Positions 25,179-36,905 of a stretch of 64,000 bases of DNA are shown here, piece by piece. This stretch comes from DATIRA01 sp963766505 (GTDB lineage Bacteria; Pseudomonadota; Gammaproteobacteria; Steroidobacterales; Steroidobacteraceae): assembly GCA_963766505.1 (NCBI GenBank), contig CAVYAL010000001.1, forward strand, positions 682,001-746,000, in the 5' to 3' direction. The notes under the pieces are model-generated. The model ran no database searches and was not told the DNA's origin. It saw only the letters and a list, made by a program, of their open reading frames with translations. The first letter of the stretch is position 1; every line of letters begins with the position of its first letter. Both the position numbers and the translations under genes were made by a program.

Positions 25179-26529
25179 CCGCGCGACGCGCTTCCTCGAC
25201 ATCAGCCCGTACCTGGACCGCCCGGCGGACATCCAGGCTCCGCTGGACGGCGACATTCGCGCAGAGGTCGCCATCATCGGTGGTGGCTACACGGGCCTGT
25301 CCACGGCCCTGGCGCTGCACGAGGCCGGCGTCTCCTCAGTCGTGCTCGAGCGGCACTTCTGCGGTTTCGGCGCCAGCGGGCGCAACGCCGGCCACCTGAC
25401 GCCCACGATCTGCAAGGACCTGCCGACGGCGAAGATGCTGTTCGGCCGTGATGCCGCGGCGGAACTCGTTCGCTTCGCCGATCACTGCGTCGAGCGGACC
25501 GAGCAGGCAATCAGCGACTACGGCATCGAATGCGACTACCAGCCGACCGGCAACATCATGGCGGTCGTGCATCGCTCGCAGGAACGCCGGCTGCGCCTCG
25601 CGACCCAGGCCGCGAGCGCGCTGGGCGCACGGACGCATTTCGTGGAGGCCGGGGAGATGCGCGAACGGGGCCTGCCGAAGGCCTTTCTGTGCGGTGCGAT
25701 CGAGGAAGCCGGCGGTACGCTGCACCCGGGCAGGCTCGTGCTGGGGCTGCGCAGGGCTGCGCTCGAACGCGGAATCCGGATTCTCGAACAGACGCCGGTG
25801 ACCGGGGTCGAGGCCGCCACGCCGATGCGCGTCGTCGCCACCGGCGGAAGCGTCAGCGCGGACCGGGTCCTGATGGCGACCAACGCTTATGCGCCGGAGG
25901 TCGGTAAACCTGGCGAGCGCCTGTGCCCGCTCTACATCACGTTGTTCGAGACCGCACCACTGTCAGATGCGCAGCTCGAGGGCATCGGCGGCTGGCAGGG
26001 GCGCGAGGGGATCTATACCGCCCACGAGAGCATGGAGACGTTCCGCCTGACGGCCGGGCGAACGATCATCGGCGGCTCGAAGGACGTGCAGTACTTCTAC
26101 GACTGCCGCCCGCACAACCACGGCGGCGATGCCGATGCGCGCAAGATGAGCGTGATCCAGGCGTTCCGCGAGCGATTTCCCGAGCTCGAGGATCTGCCGA
26201 TCGCCCGTTGCTGGGCCGGATGGTGTGGGTTTACGCTGAACTTCCTGCCGGTGGTCGGTCGCGATCCGGACAACGAGGCTTTCTACTACAGCGTCGGCTA
26301 TAACGGCCACGGCGTGGCCCAGGCTACCGCGATGGGTGGACTGCTCGCCGACCTGATGACGGGCAGGCGAAACCGCTGGCAGGACGTCATCTGCCGCAAG
26401 CCCGCCTACATGCCGCCGAAGCCTCTGCGCTACCTGAGCGTCAAGGCGCTGCTGGGAGTGGTGAACGGCGTGGATCGGAACGTCGATCGGAAGATTCGCG
26501 CTGAAGGACGCCGAGGTCGACAGACCTGA
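25165..26529 (+). CDS. FAD-dependent oxidoreductase (DAO family, PuuB-like)
   Basis: A 454-residue flavoenzyme. AEVAIIGGGYTGLSTALALHE near residue 32 is the Rossmann fold that binds FAD (the GGG-x-TG variety), and FGASGRNAGHL following it is the D-amino-acid-oxidase-like motif. The family includes gamma-glutamylputrescine oxidase and sarcosine oxidase-like enzymes, which oxidise secondary amines with release of peroxide. The C-terminal CWAGWCGFTLNFLPVVG contains the expected second FAD-contact region. Its start lies within the transporter gene. The likely task is oxidation of an imported amine; the substrate is not known. Confidence 0.85.
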   Translation: MSLSDRATRFLDISPYLDRPADIQAPLDGDIRAEVAIIGGGYTGLSTALALHEAGVSSVVLERHFCGFGASGRNAGHLTPTICKDLPTAKMLFGRDAAAELVRFADHCVERTEQAISDYGIECDYQPTGNIMAVVHRSQERRLRLATQAASALGARTHFVEAGEMRERGLPKAFLCGAIEEAGGTLHPGRLVLGLRRAALERGIRILEQTPVTGVEAATPMRVVATGGSVSADRVLMATNAYAPEVGKPGERLCPLYITLFETAPLSDAQLEGIGGWQGREGIYTAHESMETFRLTAGRTIIGGSKDVQYFYDCRPHNHGGDADARKMSVIQAFRERFPELEDLPIARCWAGWCGFTLNFLPVVGRDPDNEAFYYSVGYNGHGVAQATAMGGLLADLMTGRRNRWQDVICRKPAYMPPKPLRYLSVKALLGVVNGVDRNVDRKIRAEGRRGRQT

Positions 26530-26569
26530 CCCGGGCAGCAGGCGCCCGACACGGGCAGCTACCGTCGAG

Positions 26570-27709
26570 TCAGTCCTTCGGCGTCAGCTTCAGCAATCGC
26601 CCGCCGCTGCCGCCCCGCTCGTCCTCGAGCACCCAAAGCTCGCCACCTGGCCCCTCGACGACGCTGCGGATCCGTGCATCCATCGGGTAGCGCTCGACCT
26701 CGCGGGCAGTGTCGCCGTCGAACTCGACACGAACGATGGCCTTGGAGGAGAGCCCCGAAATCAGCGCGTCGCCGCGCCAGCCCGGGAACAGTGATCCACG
26801 GTAGACGATCAGGTTGCCCGGAGAGACGACCGGCGTCCACCAGGCCATGGGCTTCTCGAATTCGGGCCGGGTGTCGTGGTCCGGAATCTCGCGACCATCG
26901 TAATGATCGCCGTTCGAGACTGTCGGGTAACCGTAGTTGGCGCCGCGCCTGACCAGATTCAGCTCGTCACCGCCGGCCGGCCCCATTTCCATCACCAGCA
27001 GCCGACCGTCGAGGTCGAATGCGAGGCCGAGCGGGTTGCGATGACCCAGCGACCAGATCTGCGGGTAGACGCCTTCATCATCGACCAGCGGATCCTTGCT
27101 GAAGTAGTCGACGAACGGGTTATCGCCTGGAATCGATCCGTCATCGCGCAGCCGCACGACCTTGCCGAGCGTCGACTGCATGTCCTGCGCCGGCGTGAAC
27201 TTCTGGCGGTCGCCCGAGGAGATGTACAGGAAACCCTTGTCGTCGAACGCGATCCGGTGGCCGTAATGGCCGAAGCCGACCACCTTGGGATACTGGCGCC
27301 AGATGACTTCGAAATTGCCGAGCTCGGCCGCCCTCTCGGTTTCGGTCAGCACGGCCCGGGCGACGGCCGCCCCCCGTGTGCTGCCGACGCCGCCTTCGGC
27401 GTAGCTCAGGTAGATGAGCTTGTTGTTCGCGAAATCCGGGTGCAACGCGACATCGCCGAGCCCGCCCTGGCCGCCGTAATCGACGTCCGGCACCCCGCGC
27501 ACCGGCCGGCTCTTGCTGCCATCAACCCCGACGATGAAGAGGTTTCCCGTCTTCTCCGTCACCAGCATGCGGCCGTCCGGCAGGAAGGCCAGGGCCCAGG
27601 GCTGGTCGAACGAGGCGACCGGCTCGATGTCGAATGGAAGCTCTGCCTGCGCCTGGGCGGCGGCAGAAATTGACAGGCTCAAAATCGTCGCAAAGAGTTG
27701 TCCCCTCAT
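26570..27709 (-). CDS. PQQ-type soluble aldose sugar dehydrogenase (YliI-like)
   Basis: A 379-residue exported enzyme: signal peptide MRGQLFATILSLSISAAAQA, then a six-bladed propeller. The opening FDQPWALAFLPDGRMLVTEKTGNLF, represented by PWALAFLPDGRMLVTEKTG, is the hallmark of the soluble glucose/aldose dehydrogenase family, and GFGHYGHRIAFDDKGFLYISSG contains the catalytic-site His and the calcium-binding loop. These enzymes oxidise aldoses in the periplasm with PQQ as cofactor. No pqq genes are in the window. The gene is alone and faces an outer-membrane protein gene. Confidence 0.88.
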   Translation of the reverse strand: MRGQLFATILSLSISAAAQAQAELPFDIEPVASFDQPWALAFLPDGRMLVTEKTGNLFIVGVDGSKSRPVRGVPDVDYGGQGGLGDVALHPDFANNKLIYLSYAEGGVGSTRGAAVARAVLTETERAAELGNFEVIWRQYPKVVGFGHYGHRIAFDDKGFLYISSGDRQKFTPAQDMQSTLGKVVRLRDDGSIPGDNPFVDYFSKDPLVDDEGVYPQIWSLGHRNPLGLAFDLDGRLLVMEMGPAGGDELNLVRRGANYGYPTVSNGDHYDGREIPDHDTRPEFEKPMAWWTPVVSPGNLIVYRGSLFPGWRGDALISGLSSKAIVRVEFDGDTAREVERYPMDARIRSVVEGPGGELWVLEDERGGSGGRLLKLTPKD

Positions 27710-27858
27710 CAGCGGCCCCGCTTTCCCGGCTGTGTGCGACGTGCACTGCCGGCAGCATAGTGAGAAACTACGAAGCCCTCAATTTTTCGGCGTTTCCTGA
27801 GCCGCCGAGCGTAGCGGTCGTGGCTGTCCACGCTCGTATCGAATCCGGAGGAAGGAAC

Positions 27859-28623
27859 ATGTCCATGCATTCGAGCTGGCGCGCACTGGCCTGCATCGCT
27901 GCCCTGCTGCCGACTGCTGCGATCTCCGCCGACCCATCCGCACCCTCGCCCGCGCTGACGCTCGAGCTCGGCGCCGCATGGCAGCTGAGGAATACCGCCC
28001 AGGTTTCGAACGAGCCGCCCAACACCCGGTTCAAGATAGACGAGCTGACCGGCGACGGCCCGTATCCGGCCGGACGCCTGGTCTTCGACTGGCCGATAGC
28101 CGAGAAGCACCGGCTGCGATTCATCTACGCGCCGCTCGAGGTTGACGAGAAGGGCAACACGACGGAGCCCATCGTGTTCCGCGGCACGACGTTCGCGCCC
28201 GGCCCGATCGACGTGACCTACCGCTTCGATTCCTATCGTGCAAGCTATCGCTACGTCTTCCACGACAGCGAGCGCTGGACCTGGTCGGCCGGCGCCACGC
28301 TGAACGTCCGGGATGCCGAGATCCGACTGAAGCAGGGCTCGCTTGCCCGCGCGAGGACGAACACGGGCCTGGTGCCGCTGCTCGCGCTCGAAGGCGTGTG
28401 GCGCTTCGCGCCCCGCTGGTCCGGCCTGCTCGACTTCGAGGGCCTCGCGGCGCCTCAGGGTCGCGCGATCGACACGGCGCTGAAGGTCGTCTACGACATC
28501 ACTCCACGCATCAGCCTCGCGGGCGGCTACCGCATCCTCGACGGCGGCGCGGACAACGATGACCTGTACACGTTCGCGCGCTTCGACCAGGCCGTGCTCG
28601 CGTTGACCTGGAGATTCCGTTAG
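27859..28623 (+). CDS. Predicted outer-membrane beta-barrel protein
   Basis: A 254-residue protein with a signal peptide (MSMHSSWRALACIAALLPTA, cleavage near ISA) following a strong GGAGGAAGG site. The mature part consists of alternating strands (LTLELGAAWQLRNT, KHRLRFIYAPLEV, YRFDSYRASYRYVF, ISLAGGYRILDGGADND) and ends in a phenylalanine/arginine-terminated strand ALTWRFR. This fits an 8-10-strand barrel. No named family was recognised and no ligand can be deduced. It is divergent from the PQQ-type dehydrogenase. Confidence 0.6.
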   Translation: MSMHSSWRALACIAALLPTAAISADPSAPSPALTLELGAAWQLRNTAQVSNEPPNTRFKIDELTGDGPYPAGRLVFDWPIAEKHRLRFIYAPLEVDEKGNTTEPIVFRGTTFAPGPIDVTYRFDSYRASYRYVFHDSERWTWSAGATLNVRDAEIRLKQGSLARARTNTGLVPLLALEGVWRFAPRWSGLLDFEGLAAPQGRAIDTALKVVYDITPRISLAGGYRILDGGADNDDLYTFARFDQAVLALTWRFR

Positions 28624-28795
28624 CAGCGGTCCCTGCGGGCGGGCGACCGCCTGCCTGCATCCCCGCCCGATCCGCGGGACTTCCCGCTCAGCGGCACATA
28701 CACCGCGCCGTTGCAATGTCGCCAGCATCAGCGGATAGTGCAAACGCCTCTCATTCTCAAATAACTTTACATAACAATCTCCAGGGGCAGCAAAT

Positions 28796-29033
28796 GCATG
28801 GATTAAAGGTCGCGTACTCGCGTCATGCGGACTCGCAGGCATCGCCATGGCTGGCGGCGCACTTGTACGCGCTGGACGCCGCTACCGGCACGGTGCTGTG
28901 GTCGTTCGCGAGCGGCGGATCCTGTCTCTCGGGCGCCGCCATCTCCAACGGTGAAGTGTTCTGGGGCTCGGGCTACGGCAACTTCGGCTTCGGCACGCCG
29001 AACAACCAGCTGTATGCCTTCAAGCTCCCCTGA
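28796..29033 (+). pseudogene. C-terminal remnant of a PQQ-type beta-propeller protein
   Basis: The last 60 codons, LYALDAATGTVLWSFASGG to YAFKLP, match the final blade of polyvinyl-alcohol-dehydrogenase-like or related PQQ beta-propeller proteins (the GTVLWSF repeat with a following GEVFWGSGYG and a last LYAF strand). Everything upstream is missing. Just before it, a different frame reads like a leader peptide (WIKGRVLASCGLAGIAMAGG), so an internal deletion that removed most of the gene may have joined the two ends. The stretch from 28624 to 28795 shows nothing else recognisable. Confidence 0.55.
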
Positions 29034-29138
29034 CCAGCAGCGGGTTGCAGGAAGCCAGGTGGCTTCCTCCAGCCCCTGCCTCGCAAGGCCGGCCTGCCGG
29101 GCCGCACTACCAACCTCAATCCCGAGGAGGAAATACCC

Positions 29139-30138
29139 ATGAAGATGTCCCGCATTCTCCCGCTCGGACCGGTGGCCGCTGCCGGCATCCTCGCGGGCTC
29201 GCTCGCCGTCGCCGACACGACCGAGGTGATCGTGTACGACTCTTTCGAGAAGCCCGGCGGCTACACGCTCGCCGACTACGCGGCGAAGTGGGGTAATCCC
29301 TACGGACTCGGCGAGATGGACAACGACGACACCCGCTCGTTCGATTCGGGGGCATTCTCGGTGTCGGCAGTGCCGTTCACCGTAGGCTTCGACTTCAGCG
29401 TCTTCGATCACCTGAAGTACATCGCGATCAGCAACCAGGCGTTCGCAGTCCCGGCCGAGGGCTCGATCACGTTCTCCTCGGTCATCAATGCCCAGACGCC
29501 GGGCACGGATCCTGGACGCATCATAGAGGGCACCTACATTCAAGGCGGCGCGCCTTATGCCGCTGCGACGCTGGAGGGCCAGCAGGCCGGCGCCGTGATG
29601 AACATGATCAATTTCGACACCGGACAGCTCTTCGACTGGTTCGTCGCCGGCAGCACCGCGTTCACGCTGATCGAGCGCCTGCCCTCGAACGTGACCGGCA
29701 ACACCCTCGACCCGAGCGACCCGGCCTGGGTCGGACGCGAGAAGATGTACACGCAGATCATCGACGAGGTCGAGATCGGCCCGGGTCCGCACACCGTCGC
29801 GATCACCTACACGCGCAAGAACGGCAAGGCGAGCGTCGAGTACTTTCTCGACGGCAAGCTGATCTCGAAGGTCAAGGACGTCGGCGTTCCGCTCGACGTC
29901 CAGCGCAGAGAAGTACACGGGCATTTCTCCCTCGCTTGGAGCCGGCGAGCCGCTGGTGGACAAGATCGAGTACTTCGTGATCGGGCACGGCCTGTTCAGC
30001 CTGCTCGACGCTTTCCCGTACCAGCATCCGGAGGCCCCGGAGCTCTCGGTCTCGATTCCGCTCGAGAACCGCTTGTTCGGGCAGGGCGCCAGCGCGACGT
30101 TTGATGACTTCCGGGTGATTACCAGAACCAAGCAATGA
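29139..30138 (+). pseudogene. DUF6081-type secreted protein, frameshifted near its end
   Basis: A signal peptide (MKMSRILPLGPVAAAGILAG and so on) precedes a beta-rich domain with YDSFEKPGGYTLADYAAKWG, FSVFDHLKYIAISNQAF and SSVINAQTPGTDPGR, the pattern of DUF6081 proteins, which probably form a lectin-like sandwich. The frame holds through EYFLDGKLISKV and VGVPLD, then shifts; the correct C-terminus (SAEKYTGISPSLGAG, then KIEYFVIGHGLFSLLDAFP) is in another frame and stops at 30138. One extra base around 29897-29903 explains this. The combined protein is about 332 residues and seems otherwise intact. The function is unknown. Confidence 0.7.
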
Positions 30139-30146
30139 GCCCGGAC

Positions 30147-30179
30147 CCGGGCCGATTCCCTGTCACGGAATCGGCCCGG
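30147..30179. terminator. Perfect inverted repeat between convergent genes
   Basis: CCGGGCCGATTCC and GGAATCGGCCCGG form a flawless 13-pair stem around a seven-base loop. It lies between the DUF6081 gene and a small gene on the other strand, whose stop codon falls within the loop, so it could act as a two-way terminator. No T-runs are present. Confidence 0.6.
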
Positions 30180-30339
30180 TCGATCCGGACACACGTCCAT
30201 CGGTGCACGGCAGGTCCACCAGATGGGAGTGACCGGCCATGGCCTCTGTCCTGGCCATCAGCATCTCCATCTGCTTCTGCAGCGTCTGCACCTGCTTTTC
30301 GAGCTCACTGATCTGGCTCTGCAACTCGGGCATATACAT
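30163..30339 (-). CDS. Small coiled-coil protein
   Basis: A 58-residue reading. GGAGGG stands eight bases before the ATG, a good start. The product MYMPELQSQISELEKQVQTL, continued by a QKQMEML stretch, is a regular heptad of hydrophobic and charged residues and should form a coiled coil of about 30 residues; the remainder is short and polar. The small size and coiled coil resemble SlyX-like or phage-shock-type accessory proteins, but the sequence is not recognisably either. Its stop lies in the loop of the 30147-30179 hairpin. Confidence 0.5.
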   Translation of the reverse strand: MYMPELQSQISELEKQVQTLQKQMEMLMARTEAMAGHSHLVDLPCTDGRVSGSTGPIP

Positions 30340-30477
30340 GCGGGCATCCCTCCGGCTTCAACAAGCTGGACATCGTCGCATGTCTTTCCGGGCCACGCCG
30401 CCCCTGCACACGGCGTGCGCGGGTTCCGCTAATCTTGCGGGACCGGCCTTCGAGGCCGCAGTGGTCGAGGGCAAACC

Positions 30478-30984
30478 GTGACACTGGAGCAGATTGCCAA
30501 CTACGCCGACATCATCAGCGCCCTGACCGTCGTCGGCGGTATCGCGTTCGGACTGGTCCAGCTGGCGGAGTATCGGAAGCAGCGCAAGGATGTGATCGCG
30601 GCCGAGCTGATGCGCACCTTCTACAGCGTGGACCTCGCCGACGCAGTGACGCTCGTCCGATCCCTGCCCGATCACTGTCCAGCGGACGAACTCAGAGCGC
30701 GCGGCCCGGCCTACGAGCGTGCCGCGGTAATCGTCAACACATCCTTCGAGACGATGGGACTGCTGGTGTTCCGTCGCATCGCTGACTACGAAATCGTCGA
30801 GCAACTGGCCGGCGGCATGGTCGCGATGGTCTGGCGGAAGCTCGATGTCTGGGTCGCGGCCGTCCGGGCCGAGCAGTCCCAGCCGTCATGGGCAGAGTGG
30901 TTCGAGTGGCTTGCGAAGCTGACGGCATCGCACAAGAACGAGCAGCAGCCGGCCTATCTCGCTCACAAGGACTGGAAGCCCTGA
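30478..30984 (+). CDS. DUF4760-like membrane-anchored hypothetical protein
   Basis: A 168-residue protein from a GTG start. One N-terminal hydrophobic helix (IISALTVVGGIAFGLVQLAEY) is followed by a soluble helical domain with RKQRKDVIAAELMRTFYS and the conserved-looking FETMGLLVFRRIADYEIVEQ. This layout matches DUF4760-type proteins, which have a single anchor and a cytoplasmic helical part. The function is unknown. It lies 39 bases before the binding-protein gene and could be co-transcribed with it. Confidence 0.6.
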   Translation: MTLEQIANYADIISALTVVGGIAFGLVQLAEYRKQRKDVIAAELMRTFYSVDLADAVTLVRSLPDHCPADELRARGPAYERAAVIVNTSFETMGLLVFRRIADYEIVEQLAGGMVAMVWRKLDVWVAAVRAEQSQPSWAEWFEWLAKLTASHKNEQQPAYLAHKDWKP

Positions 30985-31022
30985 GGCGAAAGCCGCCTCC
31001 GTAACCCCTGCCGAATCAACGC

Positions 31023-31943
31023 ATGCAGGTAGCACCCGTGATCAACTCAACGAGTCTGTGTTCCGGCGCGCGAGCGCTGGCCTGCGCCGGCCTCGTCGTC
31101 ATGCTGGCGCTCCCGGCCGAGAGCAGCACCGACAATCCGGCTGGCGAGCGGCCCGTCATCAGGCTCGCAGCGGTGAATACGCCCTACCAGTCCGGGCTGC
31201 TGGCCTCGCTGCTGCCGGACTTCGAGAAGTCATCCGGCTATCGGGTCGAGATTTACGGCGGCAGCGACGTCTATCGCCAGGCCGAGCTGGGCAAGGCGGA
31301 CATCCTGATTTCGCATTACGGCAAGGCGCCGGTCGAGCAGTTCGTCACCAGCGGGAACGGAACCTGGCCGCAGCCCGTGTTCTCGAACCAGTCCGTGCTG
31401 GTGGGGCCGAGCAATGATCCCGCGAAGATCCGAGGAATGACCGATCCGTTCGAGGCAATGAGAAGAATCGTCGCCAGCGGCTCGCCCTACGTCGCTCCAT
31501 CGTACCCGGTCGGGCGTTATCTCTCCGAGCTGCTGCTGGCCGGCGCCGGCAACCCGGAGCGCGGCAGCTGGTACATCGAGACGCGCGAGTCGAAGGGCCG
31601 CGCAATGCAGTTTGCCGAGGACAAGGGCGCGTACACGATCTGGGGTTCGTTCCCGTTCGAGCGGTTCCGGCGCAGGCACGGCACCAGCCTCGAGGTCATG
31701 GTCTCCGATACGGCTGTCTTCCACCGCCTGATGGCCGTGATCGTGGTCAGCCCCGAGAAGTTCCCGGGCGTAAACGCAGAGGGCGCGAGAGCGCTCGAGG
31801 CGTACCTGCTCTCGCCTGCCACCCAGGCTGCGATCGCGGCGTTCCGCGAGGAAGGCATCGACCGACAGACCTGGTGGCCGGCCGCGATCGACAACAACCC
31901 GGCGCAGCTGCTCGGCTTGAGCGGCGACGACGACGAGGATTGA
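31023..31943 (+). CDS. Periplasmic solute-binding protein (TupA/PBP-like)
   Basis: A 306-residue exported protein with a leader (ALACAGLVVMLALPAESS) and the two-lobe pattern of type II binding proteins: RLAAVNTPYQSGLLASLLPD at the start, ADILISHYGKAPVEQF for the first anion loop, and a hinge region around VSDTAVFHRLMAVIVVSPEK. This is the group that includes the tungstate/molybdate-binding TupA. No permease or ATPase gene is adjacent, so the partner transporter must be elsewhere, or the protein acts as a free sensor. The ligand is unproven; an oxyanion is likely. Confidence 0.7.
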   Translation: MQVAPVINSTSLCSGARALACAGLVVMLALPAESSTDNPAGERPVIRLAAVNTPYQSGLLASLLPDFEKSSGYRVEIYGGSDVYRQAELGKADILISHYGKAPVEQFVTSGNGTWPQPVFSNQSVLVGPSNDPAKIRGMTDPFEAMRRIVASGSPYVAPSYPVGRYLSELLLAGAGNPERGSWYIETRESKGRAMQFAEDKGAYTIWGSFPFERFRRRHGTSLEVMVSDTAVFHRLMAVIVVSPEKFPGVNAEGARALEAYLLSPATQAAIAAFREEGIDRQTWWPAAIDNNPAQLLGLSGDDDED

Positions 31944-32449
31944 GGACCTCCCCTGCCATGCGACGATCTCTTTCTTTCGTTACGGAGCTTCAGGCATGAC
32001 TGGACTCAATCAGACCGAGATTCGAGCGCTCGAGGAAGCGCTGGACGACGAGTATCGCGCCTGGGCGACCTACGACCAGGTGATCACGGACTTCGGCGAC
32101 GTCAGGCCCTTCAGCAACATCCGCGAGGCCGAGGCACGGCACATCGAGGCGCTGCACAGGCTGTTCACCGCGTACGCCCTGCCGATACCCAGCAACCCCT
32201 GGCCCGGCCGTGTCGAGCGCTATGCCAGCATCCAGCAAGCCTGCGAGGCAGGCGTCGCCGCCGAGATCGAGAACGGCCAGCTGTACGATCGCCTGCTCGC
32301 CGCGACCGATCGGGCGGACCTGCTCGCAGTGTTCCGCAACCTGCAGCAGGCATCGCAGCAGCGGCACCTCGAAGCCTTCCGGCGCTGCGCGCAACGCGGA
32401 TCCGATGCGGGCGGCTGCGCCGGAAGGGGCCGCGGCCGGCGCCGAGGTA

Positions 32450-34601
<2,152 letters not shown>

Positions 34602-34724
34602 GCTCTGCTCCTTTCCGGCCGTCTTGATTCAGGACACGAGCGTAGTTCCCGGCGCCCCGGGGTTCCAACTGTTTGTCCTGATCGGGCCGATAGCCCTGCT
34701 CGATCGACGTAGGAACCCGCGGCG

Positions 34725-36905
34725 CTAACCCGGCGGTGCTGCCGCCAGCGCGCGGCCGTCGTCGCTTTGCATCAGCTCGGCGCGCAGGCCCGCGTTCTGC
34801 CGGCGCAGCTCCGACACGAGGGCCTGGAACAGGCGGTCGTCGCGCCACCTCTCGAACGCCGGATCCACGACGATCCGCCAGTCCTCGCGGAACCCGTTGC
34901 GAATCGCGGCGCGCAGATCGTCGAGCATTCGCTCGCGGTCGCCCTCGAGGCTCGCGACCTGTGCCGCGAGGTAGCTGCCCGTTGCGCTCCGCGGGTTGTT
35001 CTCGAGCACCACGTCGCGCATTGCCTTCAGCCGCCGCAGCAGGATCTCCAGTTCGTCGCGTTCACCGCGACGCTCGTGGATCACCGCGAGGTTGATCACC
35101 GGGCCCATCGTAATGCCGCTCAAGGGCAGCTCGGGCCGATCGCCCAGACCGCTGAGGACATCCCTCAGCGTGGTCTCGGCTGCGTCCAGCTGCCCTTGCC
35201 GCAGCTGCATGGCGCCGAGCCCCGCCGGTGTGGAGCCTGGATTCTCCTGCAGGTACTGGTCGATCAATGCGCGTTGCGTCGCCTCGTCGCCCTCGGCGAG
35301 TGCCAGGTCGTAGGCGGCCAGTTGAGTCCACAGCGTACGCGGCCCGCGTTTGCGTGCCTCCTCCAGCCAGCGTCTCGCCGAGGGCAGGTCGCCCAGCGTG
35401 AGAAACGCCGTCACAATGGATCGCGCCATGTAGGTATCGCCCGGCCGCAGCTCGTGCGCGCGCGCATATGGCACGACCGCCCGCTGCGGCTGACCGAGAG
35501 CCGACAGGTACACGTCGCCGAGCGCTTCAAAGGGGAAAGGATTCTCCGGCTCCGCCCTCGCCCACGCGAGCGCCAGCTCGTGCACCTCCTCGCCACGACC
35601 GGCCTGCGAGAGAGTGTTGAATCGTTGCTGCCGGACGTAGTCCGACATCGGGTCGAGCTCGAGCGCACGATCCGCGGCCACCACTGCTTCACGGCTGCGA
35701 CCGAGGCGCCCCAGCGCTCCAGCCTGGTCGATCAGCGCGTAGACCAGGTTCGGATTCAGCCTGACGGCTTTCTCGAGGGCCGTAACACCTTCCGAGATAC
35801 GCCGCTGATCCACCAGCAGCCGGCCCTGGGAAGCCCAGGCCTCGGCAAGGTTCGGGTCGATCTGCAGCGCGCGATCCACCGCCTGCCCGGCCTTCGGCAC
35901 CGCCTCGGCCATCGGCATGTCACCGTAATTGGTCAGTCCGAGGTAGGCGTCGGCCAGTCCGCTGTAGGCCGGCGCGTAGTCCGGGTCGGCCTCGATGGCG
36001 CGCTGGAAGTACGCGATGGCCTCGCGGAACGACTCGGCACTGAACTGCCTCGCTCGGTGGCGGCCCAGCAGGTAGAGGTCGTAAGCCTCGTAGCTGCGCG
36101 TGGCCCTGGCCGTCACGGAAGATGCATCCGCGCCCATCAAGGGCAACCTGAGCGCCTCGACGATCGCCCCGGCGATCTCGTCCTGGACCGCGAAGATGTC
36201 ATCGAGGCTGCGGTCGTAGGTCTCGGACCAGAGGTGAAAACCGTCCGCGACGCTGATCAGCTGGGCCGTGATCCGGGCCTGCTGGCCGGTCTTTCGGACG
36301 CTCCCCTCCAGCACGGTCGCGACGCCGAGCGCCGCGCCGATCTCTGAGATATCCGCACCCGAGCCCTTGAACTTGAACGACGAAGTTCGAGCCGCGACCT
36401 TGAGGCCATCAACCTTCGCGAGCAGGTTCAGCAGCTCCTCCGAGAGACCGTCGGAGAAGTACTCGTTGTCCGGGTCGGGGCTCATGTTGACGAACGGCAG
36501 CACCGCGATCGACTTCTCCTCCGGCTCCGCAGTCGCGGCAGCGGTTGGCTCCCTCTTCGAGAGCACCAGCTTGTCGTAGAGCAGGAAGCCGACGGCGAGC
36601 ACCAGCACGCCGATGATCAGGTAGTTGAGCCTTTGACCCGTCTGCCGCGCGATCGAACTGGACGGGTCGATCTCGCTTTCCCGCTTGAGTCCCTGCGGCG
36701 TGAGCTCGAAGACCCAGGCGAACACCAGCGCCAGCGGCCAGCCGAGCACCAGCAGCAGCAGCAGCGCCTTCATCGCCCAGCCGGGCGCCTCGATTGCCTC
36801 GAGCACGATGTCGGCGACCTGCAGCAGCAGCCACGCGGCTACCGCATAGGCCACGCCGACCCGGAACACGTTGCGCCGGCGAAGTTCACCCAGGAATGAG
36901 TTCAA
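34725..36905 (-). CDS. Membrane-anchored FlgO/TPR protein (adenylate-cyclase-like regulator)
   Basis: A 726-residue protein with MNSFLGELRRRNVFRVGVAY and a two-helix N-terminal membrane region (LLLLLVLGWPLALVFAWVFE is its second helix; a further helix IGVLVLAVGFLLYDKLVL follows). An FlgO-like domain starts at KSIAVLPFVNMSPDPDNEYF and runs to about residue 260. Tetratricopeptide repeats fill the rest. Proteins of this type, often named adenylate cyclase or TPR proteins, are abundant in gammaproteobacteria of Xanthomonadales type, but no catalytic cyclase domain is visible here. The likely role is assembly or sensing at the inner membrane. Confidence 0.8.
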   Translation of the reverse strand: MNSFLGELRRRNVFRVGVAYAVAAWLLLQVADIVLEAIEAPGWAMKALLLLLVLGWPLALVFAWVFELTPQGLKRESEIDPSSSIARQTGQRLNYLIIGVLVLAVGFLLYDKLVLSKREPTAAATAEPEEKSIAVLPFVNMSPDPDNEYFSDGLSEELLNLLAKVDGLKVAARTSSFKFKGSGADISEIGAALGVATVLEGSVRKTGQQARITAQLISVADGFHLWSETYDRSLDDIFAVQDEIAGAIVEALRLPLMGADASSVTARATRSYEAYDLYLLGRHRARQFSAESFREAIAYFQRAIEADPDYAPAYSGLADAYLGLTNYGDMPMAEAVPKAGQAVDRALQIDPNLAEAWASQGRLLVDQRRISEGVTALEKAVRLNPNLVYALIDQAGALGRLGRSREAVVAADRALELDPMSDYVRQQRFNTLSQAGRGEEVHELALAWARAEPENPFPFEALGDVYLSALGQPQRAVVPYARAHELRPGDTYMARSIVTAFLTLGDLPSARRWLEEARKRGPRTLWTQLAAYDLALAEGDEATQRALIDQYLQENPGSTPAGLGAMQLRQGQLDAAETTLRDVLSGLGDRPELPLSGITMGPVINLAVIHERRGERDELEILLRRLKAMRDVVLENNPRSATGSYLAAQVASLEGDRERMLDDLRAAIRNGFREDWRIVVDPAFERWRDDRLFQALVSELRRQNAGLRAELMQSDDGRALAAAPPG

